A stretch of 5,643 bases of DNA from an uncultured Holophagaceae bacterium (GTDB taxonomy: Bacteria > Acidobacteriota > Holophagae > Holophagales > Holophagaceae). Position 1 is the first letter of the stretch. Each line of letters starts with the position of its first letter. The notes beneath the pieces were generated by a model. That model did not search any database and was not told the DNA's origin. It saw only the letters and a list, made by a program, of their open reading frames with translations. Position numbers and translations under genes: made by a program. The DNA lies in contig CAIXHJ010000298.1 in the NCBI GenBank assembly GCA_903919165.1, positions 1 to 5,643 on the forward strand. Reading direction: 5' to 3'. Shown here in pieces: positions 1-5,643 of the stretch.

Positions 1-718
1 CATCGAATCCACCGGTCTCTTCCTCAGCAAGGACACCGCCGAGAAGCACCTCGCTGCCGGGGCCAGGAAGGTCATCCTTTCGGCGCCCAGCAAGGACGAC
101 ACGCCCATGTTCGTCTTCGGCGTGAACGACAAGACCTATGCCGGGCAGGCCATCATTTCGAATGCGTCGTGCACCACCAACTGCCTGGCGCCGGTGGCCA
201 AGGTGCTCCACGACACCTTCGGGATCAAGCGCGGCCTGATGACCACGGTGCACGCCGCCACGGCCACCCAAAAGACCGTCGACGGTCCCAGCAACAAGGA
301 CTGGCGAGGAGGGCGCGGCATCCTGGAGAACATCATCCCCAGCAGCACTGGCGCGGCCAAGGCCGTGGGCAAGGTCATCCCCGAGCTGAACAAGAAGCTC
401 ACGGGCATGTCCTTCCGCGTTCCCACCTCCGACGTCTCCGTGGTGGACCTGACGGTCGAACTCAGCACTGAAACCACCTACGAGGCCATCTGCGCCGCCA
501 TGAAGGCCGCCTCCGAGGGCCCCATGAAGGGCGTGCTGGCCTACACCGACCAGAAAGTCGTCTCCACGGACTTCCGGGGCGAGAGCTGCACTTCGGTCTT
601 TGATGCCGAAGCCGGCATGGCCCTGGACGGCAGCTTCATCAAGGTCGTGGCATGGTACGACAACGAGTGGGGCTACTCCAGCAAAGTGCTGGAGATGGTC
701 CGCGTCATCGCGAAGTAG
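1..718 (+). CDS. gap: Glyceraldehyde-3-phosphate dehydrogenase, 5'-truncated by the window edge
   Basis: This enzyme oxidises glyceraldehyde 3-phosphate to 1,3-bisphosphoglycerate with NAD(P) and phosphate, in cytoplasmic glycolysis. The reading frame is open from base 2, and 238 residues are visible before the TAG at 716-718. The family is usually about 330-335 residues, so roughly 95 N-terminal residues, including most of the nucleotide-binding fold, lie outside the window. The catalytic signature SNASCTTNCLAP is present, with the nucleophilic Cys codon at 170-172. The partner His is in TTVHAATATQ (codon 251-253). The family blocks DWRGGRG, PSSTGAAKAVGK, FRVPTSDVSVVDLTVEL and the C-terminal WYDNEWGYS are intact. 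The sequence strongly resembles the E. coli GapA type. The cofactor-selecting residue near position 32 is not visible, so NAD versus NADP preference cannot be judged. The internal ATG at 107 is not the start, because homologous sequence continues upstream of it. Glucokinase follows after 5 nt. Confidence 0.97.
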   Translation, partial: IESTGLFLSKDTAEKHLAAGARKVILSAPSKDDTPMFVFGVNDKTYAGQAIISNASCTTNCLAPVAKVLHDTFGIKRGLMTTVHAATATQKTVDGPSNKDWRGGRGILENIIPSSTGAAKAVGKVIPELNKKLTGMSFRVPTSDVSVVDLTVELSTETTYEAICAAMKAASEGPMKGVLAYTDQKVVSTDFRGESCTSVFDAEAGMALDGSFIKVVAWYDNEWGYSSKVLEMVRVIAK

Positions 719-723
719 CCCAG

Positions 724-1767
724 GTGCCTGCCCGCGCCGAGAGCCCTGTCCTAACCGCCGATGTGGGCGGCACCAACCTCAACCTGGCCCTCCTGGCCCC
801 GGACGGCTCCAACTACCGCCTCCTCCGCAAGGCGCGTTTCAACACTCAGGAGGAAGATTCCCTTCTCGGCCCCATCCAGGCCTTTCTGGCCGCCGACCCC
901 TCCATCCGTCCGGGCATGGCCTGCCTTTGCGGCGCGGGCCCTCTTCTCGACCGCCGCATCCACCTCACCAACGCGCCCTGGGACATCGACGCGGCCGCGC
1001 TGGAACGGGATCTTGGCATGCCCGTCCACCTGGTCAATGACTTCACCGCCCTGTCCTGCGGCGTCATCCAGCTCAATCTGGCGGATGCAAGTCGGGTTAC
1101 ACCCCTGCCGCACGGCGACGGCAGTCTGCCTGCCGTGGATCCCCGGGGCCTGGCCCTGGTGGTGGGGGCGGGGACAGGCCTTGGCGTGGGTTTCATCGTG
1201 CCTACCTCCGGGGGACCCCGCGCCTTCCCCAGCGAAGGAGGGCATATCGGCCTGCCTGTGTTCGACGAGGATTCCCTCGCCCTCTGGCATCACCTGCAGA
1301 AGGGCCTGCCGGCCCCCCCTGGCGCCGAGTTGGCCCTCTCGGGTTCGGGTCTGGCCGCCATGTTCCGCTTCCTGCTCGACACGCGCCGCACGCCCTGGAC
1401 GCCAGCGGCCACCGCCATTCTGGCCCTCCCTGACACGGAACAGCCCGCCGCCATTTCCGCCCAGGCGGCCTCCGACCCCGCCTGTGGCCGGGCCATGGAG
1501 TTTTTCGTGGACTTCTACGCCCGGATCTGCGCGGATCTCTGCATGGTGTTCCTGCCCACCGGGGGACTGTTCCTCGCAGGCGGCATCGCCTCCAAGAACG
1601 CCGAGCACTTCCTTACCCGAGGCCGCTTCATGGCCCGGTTTGAACGGAGCTATCGCACCCACCTGGCCCAGCTCCTCCGGGCCACCCCCGTCTTCCTGGT
1701 CCGCGATTACGACCTGAGTCTCTACGGGGCTGCCTATGCCCCCGCCTGCTCCAACCGAGCGGTCTGA
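724..1767 (+). CDS. glk: Glucokinase, hexokinase-like Glk family (non-ROK)
   Basis: It phosphorylates glucose to glucose 6-phosphate with ATP in the cytoplasm, feeding free glucose into glycolysis. From GTG 724 the product has 347 residues, slightly longer than E. coli Glk (321). Visible motifs in order are: phosphate-1 loop DVGGTN (13-18); LTNAPWDID (81-89), matching the sugar-binding LTN-W region; LVNDFTAL (103-110) with the likely catalytic base D106; adenosine-side glycine loop GAGTGLGV (148-155); EGGH (171-174), which contacts glucose; and AGGI (285-288). The cysteine-rich zinc motif of ROK glucokinases is absent. The chosen GTG is 5 nt after the gap stop. No good Shine-Dalgarno precedes it, so translation may be coupled to gap. 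The in-frame ATG at 652 would add 24 residues overlapping conserved gap sequence and is unlikely. Sugar preference (glucose alone or broader) is inferred from the family. Confidence 0.93.
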   Translation: MPARAESPVLTADVGGTNLNLALLAPDGSNYRLLRKARFNTQEEDSLLGPIQAFLAADPSIRPGMACLCGAGPLLDRRIHLTNAPWDIDAAALERDLGMPVHLVNDFTALSCGVIQLNLADASRVTPLPHGDGSLPAVDPRGLALVVGAGTGLGVGFIVPTSGGPRAFPSEGGHIGLPVFDEDSLALWHHLQKGLPAPPGAELALSGSGLAAMFRFLLDTRRTPWTPAATAILALPDTEQPAAISAQAASDPACGRAMEFFVDFYARICADLCMVFLPTGGLFLAGGIASKNAEHFLTRGRFMARFERSYRTHLAQLLRATPVFLVRDYDLSLYGAAYAPACSNRAV

Positions 1768-1780
1768 ATAACCGGTTCTT

Positions 1781-3064
1781 TCAAGTGCGAACCATGGCGA
1801 AGGCCTGGAAGCCCTCGCCCTCCCAGCGCAGGGGATGGGGTCGGAAGAACGCCGTGGAATCCCCCTCGGCATCCGAGGCGGTGCCCAGGGAGGCGGGCCA
1901 TACCCCGGCCGGACGCAGGTCCGGCCGCGCCTGTCCCAGCCATTCCCGGTGTGAACCGCACTCCTCCGGCAGCCACGAACAGACGGCATAGATGAGGAGG
2001 CCGCCGGGATCCAGCCGCTCCGTGGCGGCCGTGAGCAGTCGACGCTGGAGGCCGGTCAGCCTTGGCAGGTCATCGTGCTTGAGCCAGGGCCACTCGGGGT
2101 GTTTCTGCAGGGTGCCGCTTCCGCTGCAAGGGGCGTCCAGCAGGATGAGGTCGAAGGTGGCCTCGTTGCCCTCCAGCCATTCCGCCGCGTCCGCCTGGAT
2201 CACCCGGGCCTCGATGCCCCGTTGCTGAAGCGTCTGGCGCAGGCGGGCGGCCCGCCTCGGATTTACCTCTAGGGCCGTGATTACCGCGCCAGGATGGCGG
2301 AGGGCCAGCGTGGTGGTCTTGCCGCCGGGAGCGGCGCAGGCATCCAGGATGCGGACGACAGGCCGGGTCCAGGTATAGGCCAGGAGGGCCTGTGAGCTGC
2401 GGTCCTGGACCAGGCCGCCCGCGGATTCCAGCCAGGGACGGGGGAAGGGGGCCCCGTCTACAAGACACAGGCAACCGGGTAACTCGGCTACGGGAACCAA
2501 GCCTTCGGGCGCCTCCCCCTTGAGCAGGCGGAAGTCGGGGCGGGGCGGCTGCTGGAGCCGCGCCCAGAGGGCCTCGATCTCCCCCTCGGCGTGGTGGGGA
2601 GCCAGGGCGGCCTTGAGGGCCCGCTCGGCGGCAGGGCCGCGGTCCAGGGCTGGGGGCAGGGCGTCCAACTCGTCGGCCAGGTCAGCACGATTCTTGGCGG
2701 CTCGGCGAAGCAGGGCGTTCACCAGCCCCTTGTGGGGCGGAAAGCCCAGGTCGCGATCGGCCGACAGGTCCACGGATTCGTTCACGGCGGCATGATCGCT
2801 GACGCCCGGCAGCCAGGCCAGCTGGGCCAGGCCCATGGCCAGGGTCACCCGGGTTCCCAGGGGCACACCGCGGTCCGGATCCTTCAGCTTGGGCTTCACC
2901 CAGGCCTGGAGCCGGCCCCAACGCCGGAGACAGAGGCCGAGGAGGGCCTGGGCCAACTGGGCATCCTCACCCAGGTCGCGATCCCAGATATCCGGCACGC
3001 GACCACCTTCCCCGAAAACCTCGTGCAAGGCGTGGGCGACATGGATGCGGGCGGGCGTGGGCAT
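1781..3064 (-). CDS. rsmB: 16S rRNA (cytosine-967-C5) methyltransferase RsmB
   Basis: It transfers a methyl group from S-adenosylmethionine to C5 of C967 in 16S rRNA, acting on naked or partly assembled 30S rRNA in the cytoplasm. The 427 residues match the family length (E. coli 429). Residues 1 to about 135 form the NusB-like RNA-binding domain, with the hallmarks GVSDHAAVNESVDLS (87-101) and GLVNALLR (113-120). A linker and the Rossmann-fold methyltransferase follow: motif I DACAAPGGKT (241-250) binds AdoMet, motif IV DAPCSGSG (310-317) carries C313, which releases the product, and motif VI YAVCSWLPEE (359-368) carries the nucleophile C362. Both cysteines of the RsmB/NSUN mechanism are therefore present. 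The NusB-like domain separates it from RsmF and other m5C enzymes. The ATG at 3064 has GGAG 4 nt upstream (3069-3072 on the complement). It is convergent with glk and divergent from the osmC-like gene. Confidence 0.95.
   Translation of the reverse strand: MPTPARIHVAHALHEVFGEGGRVPDIWDRDLGEDAQLAQALLGLCLRRWGRLQAWVKPKLKDPDRGVPLGTRVTLAMGLAQLAWLPGVSDHAAVNESVDLSADRDLGFPPHKGLVNALLRRAAKNRADLADELDALPPALDRGPAAERALKAALAPHHAEGEIEALWARLQQPPRPDFRLLKGEAPEGLVPVAELPGCLCLVDGAPFPRPWLESAGGLVQDRSSQALLAYTWTRPVVRILDACAAPGGKTTTLALRHPGAVITALEVNPRRAARLRQTLQQRGIEARVIQADAAEWLEGNEATFDLILLDAPCSGSGTLQKHPEWPWLKHDDLPRLTGLQRRLLTAATERLDPGGLLIYAVCSWLPEECGSHREWLGQARPDLRPAGVWPASLGTASDAEGDSTAFFRPHPLRWEGEGFQAFAMVRT
1796..1819. terminator. 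Possible hairpin at the glk/rsmB convergence
   Basis: An imperfect inverted repeat lies about 28 nt past the glk stop, inside the last codons of rsmB. Bases 1796-1804 pair with 1811-1819 in nine positions with one A/C mismatch (1801 with 1814), and the loop is the six bases 1805-1810. It could slow polymerase arriving from glk. No T-run follows on either strand, so it is not a canonical intrinsic terminator, and it could be a coincidence of GC-rich coding sequence. The 13-nt gap itself (1768-1780) holds only the short palindrome AACCGGTT at 1770-1777. Confidence 0.2.
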
Positions 3065-3104
3065 GGGGCTCCGGAAGGCCGCCCCAGGCTAGCATGCAGG
3101 GCTG

Positions 3105-3129
3105 TGGCATCCTGAGCGCAGGCATTCCA
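3105..3129 (+). promoter_or_regulatory. Imperfect inverted repeat (hairpin or operator) ahead of the osmC-like gene
   Basis: Reading out from the centre, CCTG (3111-3114) pairs with CAGG (3119-3122) around the four-base loop AGCG. Then C3123 bulges, AT (3109-3110) pairs with AT (3124-3125), C3108 is opposed to T3126, and TGG (3105-3107) pairs with CCA (3127-3129). The repeat ends on the first base of the AAGGAGG ribosome-binding sequence. In RNA it would be a small hairpin abutting that site; in DNA it could be a dimeric repressor operator. There is no T-run, so it is not an intrinsic terminator. Function is inference only. Confidence 0.35.
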
Positions 3130-3135
3130 AGGAGG
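3129..3135 (+). promoter_or_regulatory. Strong Shine-Dalgarno fixing the osmC-like GTG start
   Basis: AAGGAGG is nearly the full anti-16S complement. It sits five bases before the GTG at 3141, which decides the start of the osmC-like gene. It is the best ribosome-binding site in the window and suggests high translation of this gene. Confidence 0.85.
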
Positions 3136-3140
3136 ATCCC

Positions 3141-3587
3141 GTGGCCCATCATTATCCCCTCATGCTGCACTGGACCGGAAACACCCTCGACGGCACCTAC
3201 AACCGCAACGCGACGGTCACGAATCCTGGCAAGCACGCGCTGGCCGTCAGCAGCGCCCCAGAGTACGCCGGGAGCCCGGCGTGTTGGAACCCCGAGGATC
3301 TGCTGGGATCAGCCCTCGCCACTTGCCACATGCTCACCTTCCTGGCCCTCTGCGCGAAGGCCAAGATCGAGGTGGTGGGCTACGAGGATCACGCGGAATC
3401 CGTGCTGGACACGGTTTCCAAGGTCACCCGCATCACCCAAGTGCACCTCCGCCCGGTCATCCGCGTCACCCGCGGAACCAGCATGGCCAAGGTGGTCGAG
3501 CTGTTCGAGAAGGCTCACAAGTACTGCTTCGTGGCCAACTCCATCACCTGCGAGGCCTTGCTGGCGCCGCGAATCGTCGAAGCATAA
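3141..3587 (+). CDS. OsmC/Ohr-family thiol peroxidase-like protein
   Basis: OsmC/Ohr-family proteins are cytoplasmic cysteine-based peroxidases that reduce organic hydroperoxides, often with lipoyl or other dithiol electron donors. The 148-residue length is typical. The family core NPEDLLGSALATCH (50-63) holds the likely peroxidatic C62. The second cysteine is C129 in HKYCFVANS (127-134), the usual place of the resolving Cys. Residues 1-30 have the look of the N-terminal beta region, and R22 is a candidate for the conserved active-site Arg, less certainly. No signal peptide or membrane segment is present. It belongs to the general OsmC family rather than to a clearly identifiable Ohr or OsmC subgroup, so I give no symbol. 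The GTG start is set by the AAGGAGG site. nrdR begins 13 nt after the stop, suggesting co-transcription. The exact substrate is unknown. Confidence 0.9.
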   Translation: MAHHYPLMLHWTGNTLDGTYNRNATVTNPGKHALAVSSAPEYAGSPACWNPEDLLGSALATCHMLTFLALCAKAKIEVVGYEDHAESVLDTVSKVTRITQVHLRPVIRVTRGTSMAKVVELFEKAHKYCFVANSITCEALLAPRIVEA

Positions 3588-3600
3588 ATACAGGGGGCCC

Positions 3601-4185
3601 ATGCGCTGTCCCTTTTGCGGACACCTCGAAGACAAGGTGGTGGACTCCCGCGAGTCCCGCGAGGGTGATTCCATCCGCCAACGCCGCGAGTGCCTGTCCT
3701 GCGCCCGCCGCTTCACCAGCTATGAGCGCGTGGAAGAAGTGCCCTTGGTGATCCTCAAGAAGGACGGACGACGCGAACCCTTCGACCGGCAGAAGCTCCT
3801 GAAGGGCCTGTTGCTGGCCTGCCAGAAGCGGCCTGTATCCCTGGCGCGCATCGAGGACATGGTGGGCGACATCCAATCCCGGCTCATGGAGCGGCCAGAT
3901 CGCGAGATCCGCAGCCGCGAGCTGGGCGAGCTGGTCATGGACGAGTTGAAGGGGCTCGATCAGGTGGCCTATGTCCGCTTCGCCAGCGTGTACCGCGACT
4001 TCAAGGATCTGCCGGATTTCGTGAAGGCCCTGGAGGGACTCATGCACAAAGAGGCCTCCACCGGACAGGTCCCACTCCCGAGGAGCAAGCCGTCCGCGGG
4101 GCTGCCTGAACCCAGCAAACCCGTGGCCCAGCCCCTGTTCCCGGCCGAACCAGAGGCCCCCGCCCCGAGGACGCGCAAGAAGTAG
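3601..4185 (+). CDS. nrdR: Transcriptional repressor NrdR with a proline-rich C-terminal extension
   Basis: NrdR represses ribonucleotide reductase genes by binding NrdR boxes when its ATP-cone holds dATP plus ATP, linking dNTP supply to demand. The N-terminal zinc ribbon has C3, C6, C31 and C34 (MRCPFC and ECLSC), followed by the family block RRFTSYERVEEVPL. The ATP-cone domain spans about residues 49-139, starting at VILKKDGRREPFDR and ending near VAYVRFASVYRDFKDL. The usual family length is about 150-160 residues; this one has 194. Residues 151-194 form a low-complexity tail with 11 prolines and a basic end (RTRKK). The ATG at 3601 is fixed by the zinc-ribbon homology. Upstream there is only a weak G-run (GGGGG, 3593-3597), so translation may be coupled to the preceding gene. 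The frame is open further upstream through the osmC-like gene, but that extension is a shadow. No NrdR box was seen in this window. Confidence 0.96.
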   Translation: MRCPFCGHLEDKVVDSRESREGDSIRQRRECLSCARRFTSYERVEEVPLVILKKDGRREPFDRQKLLKGLLLACQKRPVSLARIEDMVGDIQSRLMERPDREIRSRELGELVMDELKGLDQVAYVRFASVYRDFKDLPDFVKALEGLMHKEASTGQVPLPRSKPSAGLPEPSKPVAQPLFPAEPEAPAPRTRKK

Positions 4186-4201
4186 CGCTATCCTGAAGGC
4201 C

Positions 4202-4205
4202 GAGG
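4202..4205 (+). promoter_or_regulatory. Ribosome-binding site supporting the lon GTG start
   Basis: GAGG lies seven bases before the GTG at 4213, a normal spacing. It supports this GTG over later in-frame starts, which would cut into the conserved PVLPLRD block. The nrdR-lon gap of 27 nt contains no terminator-like hairpin. Confidence 0.6.
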
Positions 4206-4212
4206 TTGTACC

Positions 4213-5643
4213 GTGGCCGATGATGTCCTCCTGCCCCCCCCGCCAGACGAAACGCCCAAGCTGCCGGAAGAGCTGCCGGTGCTTCCGCTTCGCGACGTGG
4301 TGGTCTACCCCTATGTGATCCTGCCCCTCAGCATCAGCCGCGAGAAATCCATCCGCGCGGTGGACACGGCCCTGGTGGAGAACCGGATGATCCTGCTGCT
4401 TTCCCAAAAGCAGACAGAGATGGACAATCCTCGCCCCGAGGACCTCTACCAGGTGGGCACGGCGGCGCTCATCATGCGTGTGTTGAAGCTGCCGGACGGT
4501 CGCATCCGCGCTCTGGTGCAGGGCCTCCAGCGGGTTCGGGTGGAGTACTTCACCGAGACGGAAAACCTCTTCAAGGCCCGGGTGGAACCCCTGGCCGAAC
4601 CCGAATTGAAGACCCCAGATCTGGAGTCGGATGCCCTGCTGCGCAGCGTGAAGCAGACCCTGGAGAAGGCCGTGGCCCTGGGCAAGACGCTGCCCCAGGA
4701 GGTGCTGGTCATCGCGGGGAACCTCGACAACCCCGGCCGGCTGGCCGATCTGGTGGCTTCGAATCTCGACCTCAAGCTCCAGCAGACCCAGGAAGTGCTG
4801 GAGATCGCCCACCCCGGTCAACGCCTGAAACGCGTGAACGAGCTGCTTCAGCGGGAGATCCAGCTGCTGGAGGTCCAGCAGAAGATCACCATGGAAGCCC
4901 GCGGGGAGATGGACAAGAGCCAGCGGGAGTACTATCTCCGCCAGCAACTCAAGGCCATCCAGCAGGAACTGGGTGAGGGCTCAGAACTGGCCGAAGAGAT
5001 CACGGCATTCCGGGACAAGCTGGCGAAGATGAAGGTGCCCGAGGAGCCGCTGGTCGAGATCGAGCGCAACCTGAAAAAGCTGGAGCGCATGCACCCGGAT
5101 TCCAGCGAGACCTCGGTGACCCGGACCTATCTGGAGTGGATGACGGAGTTGCCCTGGGGCGTCCAGACCGAGGACAACCTGGACCTCAAGCAGGCCCAGA
5201 CGGTGCTGGACGAGGACCACTACGGCCTACCGAAGATCAAGGACCGTCTGCTGGAGTTCCTGGCTGTACGCAAGCTGAAGCCCGACCTTCGCGGCACCAT
5301 CCTCTGCTTCGTGGGTCCGCCCGGCGTGGGCAAGACCAGCCTCGGCAAGTCCATCGCCAGGGCCCTGGGCCGCAAGTACGCACGCATTTCACTGGGCGGC
5401 GTCCACGACGAGAGCGAGATCCGCGGCCACCGCCGCACCTACGTCGGCGCCATGCCGGGCCGCATCGTGCAGGCTCTTCACCAGATCAAGAGCATGAACC
5501 CCGTGATGATGCTGGACGAGGTGGACAAGATCGGCCGCGACATGCGCGGGGATCCCAGCGCGGCCTTGCTGGAGGTGCTGGATCCCGAGCAGAACCACAC
5601 CTTTCGCGATCACTACCTGAACGTGCCCCTGGACCTCTCCCAG
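4213..5643 (+). CDS. lon: ATP-dependent protease Lon, 3'-truncated by the window edge
   Basis: Lon is a cytoplasmic hexameric AAA+ serine protease that unfolds and degrades misfolded and selected regulatory proteins. From GTG 4213, 477 codons are open with no stop; the family is usually about 780-820 residues. After a short proline-rich leader (PPPP at 8-11), the substrate-recognition LON domain starts at PVLPLRD (22-28) and runs to about 215. A helical, coiled-coil-like stretch follows (about 215-310, including REYYLRQQLKAIQQELGEG). The AAA+ module then shows Walker A GPPGVGKTS (368-376, K374), the pore-loop region HRRTYVGAMPGR with Y410, and Walker B MMLDEVDK (432-439, D435 and E436). RGDPSAALLEVLDPEQN is a near-exact family block. 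The sensor residues and the catalytic Ser-Lys pair lie beyond the window. It probably sits in one transcription unit with nrdR, 27 nt upstream. LonA (soluble) is indicated by the large N-domain and the lack of membrane segments. Confidence 0.98.
   Translation, partial: MADDVLLPPPPDETPKLPEELPVLPLRDVVVYPYVILPLSISREKSIRAVDTALVENRMILLLSQKQTEMDNPRPEDLYQVGTAALIMRVLKLPDGRIRALVQGLQRVRVEYFTETENLFKARVEPLAEPELKTPDLESDALLRSVKQTLEKAVALGKTLPQEVLVIAGNLDNPGRLADLVASNLDLKLQQTQEVLEIAHPGQRLKRVNELLQREIQLLEVQQKITMEARGEMDKSQREYYLRQQLKAIQQELGEGSELAEEITAFRDKLAKMKVPEEPLVEIERNLKKLERMHPDSSETSVTRTYLEWMTELPWGVQTEDNLDLKQAQTVLDEDHYGLPKIKDRLLEFLAVRKLKPDLRGTILCFVGPPGVGKTSLGKSIARALGRKYARISLGGVHDESEIRGHRRTYVGAMPGRIVQALHQIKSMNPVMMLDEVDKIGRDMRGDPSAALLEVLDPEQNHTFRDHYLNVPLDLSQ

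Larger units (their letters stand above)
3065..3140. promoter_or_regulatory. Divergent intergenic region between rsmB and the osmC-like gene
   Basis: These 76 nt separate the start codons of two divergently read genes, so they should hold the rsmB ribosome-binding site and probably promoters for both directions unless these lie inside the genes. On the plus strand TAGCAT at 3090-3095 matches four of six positions of a sigma-70 -10 box, but no convincing -35 box sits at the right distance. I therefore cannot assign a promoter. The rsmB-side ribosome site (GGAG on the complement, 3069-3072) and the osmC-side hairpin and ribosome site are the supported contents. Base composition is like the flanking genes. 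Confidence 0.45.

Noticed and set aside
652..723. An earlier ATG start for glucokinase inside gap.
   Set aside because: The extra 24 residues are a frame-shifted reading of the conserved gap C-terminus and do not resemble glucokinase; GTG 724 places DVGGTN at the normal distance from the N-terminus.
751..1989. A 412-codon minus-strand open frame opposite glk and the end of rsmB.
   Set aside because: It is Gly/Arg-rich with no family resemblance and is entirely explained as the antisense shadow of glk and an alternative frame of rsmB.
3088..3097. GCTAGCATGC-like overlapping palindromes in the divergent region, considered as an operator.
   Set aside because: Two overlapping six-base palindromes are too short and common to support a binding site without comparison to relatives.
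2591..3115. Plus-strand open frames of up to 174 codons across the 5' half of rsmB.
   Set aside because: They lack any recognisable motif and lie opposite a clearly homologous RsmB NusB-like domain.
3094..3600. Upstream extension of the nrdR frame through the whole osmC-like gene, which would give a 363-residue protein.
   Set aside because: The added part is a shifted-frame, Ser/Pro/Arg-rich reading of the osmC-like gene; NrdR homology begins exactly at the ATG at 3601 with MRCPFC.
3544..4947. A 467-codon open frame on the minus strand opposite the osmC-like 3' end, nrdR and the start of lon.
   Set aside because: It lies antisense to two certain genes, its translation is rich in His, Gln and Leu with no recognisable domain, and long antisense frames are expected in GC-rich genes with G/C-biased third positions.

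Overview
This window is a GC-rich stretch of bacterial chromosome whose third codon positions are overwhelmingly G or C. It holds six protein genes, all recognisable housekeeping or stress-response families. Gene density is high, gaps are very short, and three of the five visible starts are GTG. No tRNA, rRNA, insertion sequence, CRISPR array, phage gene or attachment site was seen. The gene set is not diagnostic of a phylum. A GC-rich Gram-negative-type lineage such as Acidobacteriota (Holophagae-like) or a delta-proteobacterial relative fits the general look, but that placement is a weak inference.

Layout: (1) 1-1767, plus strand: the 3' two thirds of a glyceraldehyde-3-phosphate dehydrogenase gene (gap), then 5 nt later a glucokinase of the hexokinase-like Glk family. 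Together they look like a sugar-catabolism transcription unit. (2) 1781-3064, minus strand: rsmB, the 16S rRNA m5C967 methyltransferase with its N-terminal NusB-like domain, convergent with glk across only 13 nt. (3) 3065-3140: a 76-nt divergent intergenic region containing an imperfect hairpin directly against a strong Shine-Dalgarno sequence. (4) 3141-5643, plus strand: an OsmC/Ohr-family peroxidase, the ribonucleotide-reductase repressor nrdR with an unusual proline-rich C-terminal tail, and the first 477 codons of the ATP-dependent protease lon. Gaps of 13 and 27 nt suggest an operon.

How the genes relate: gap and glk are both glycolytic. The osmC-nrdR-lon cluster joins peroxide detoxification, control of dNTP synthesis and protein quality control, so a stress-related co-expressed unit is plausible but not proven by sequence alone. 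Both window edges cut through genes: gap lacks its N-terminal NAD-binding part, and lon lacks the end of its AAA+ module and its whole Ser-Lys protease domain. I found no convincing sign of a new biological system. The points most worth a second look are the hairpin ahead of the osmC-like gene, the NrdR tail and the osmC-nrdR-lon linkage.
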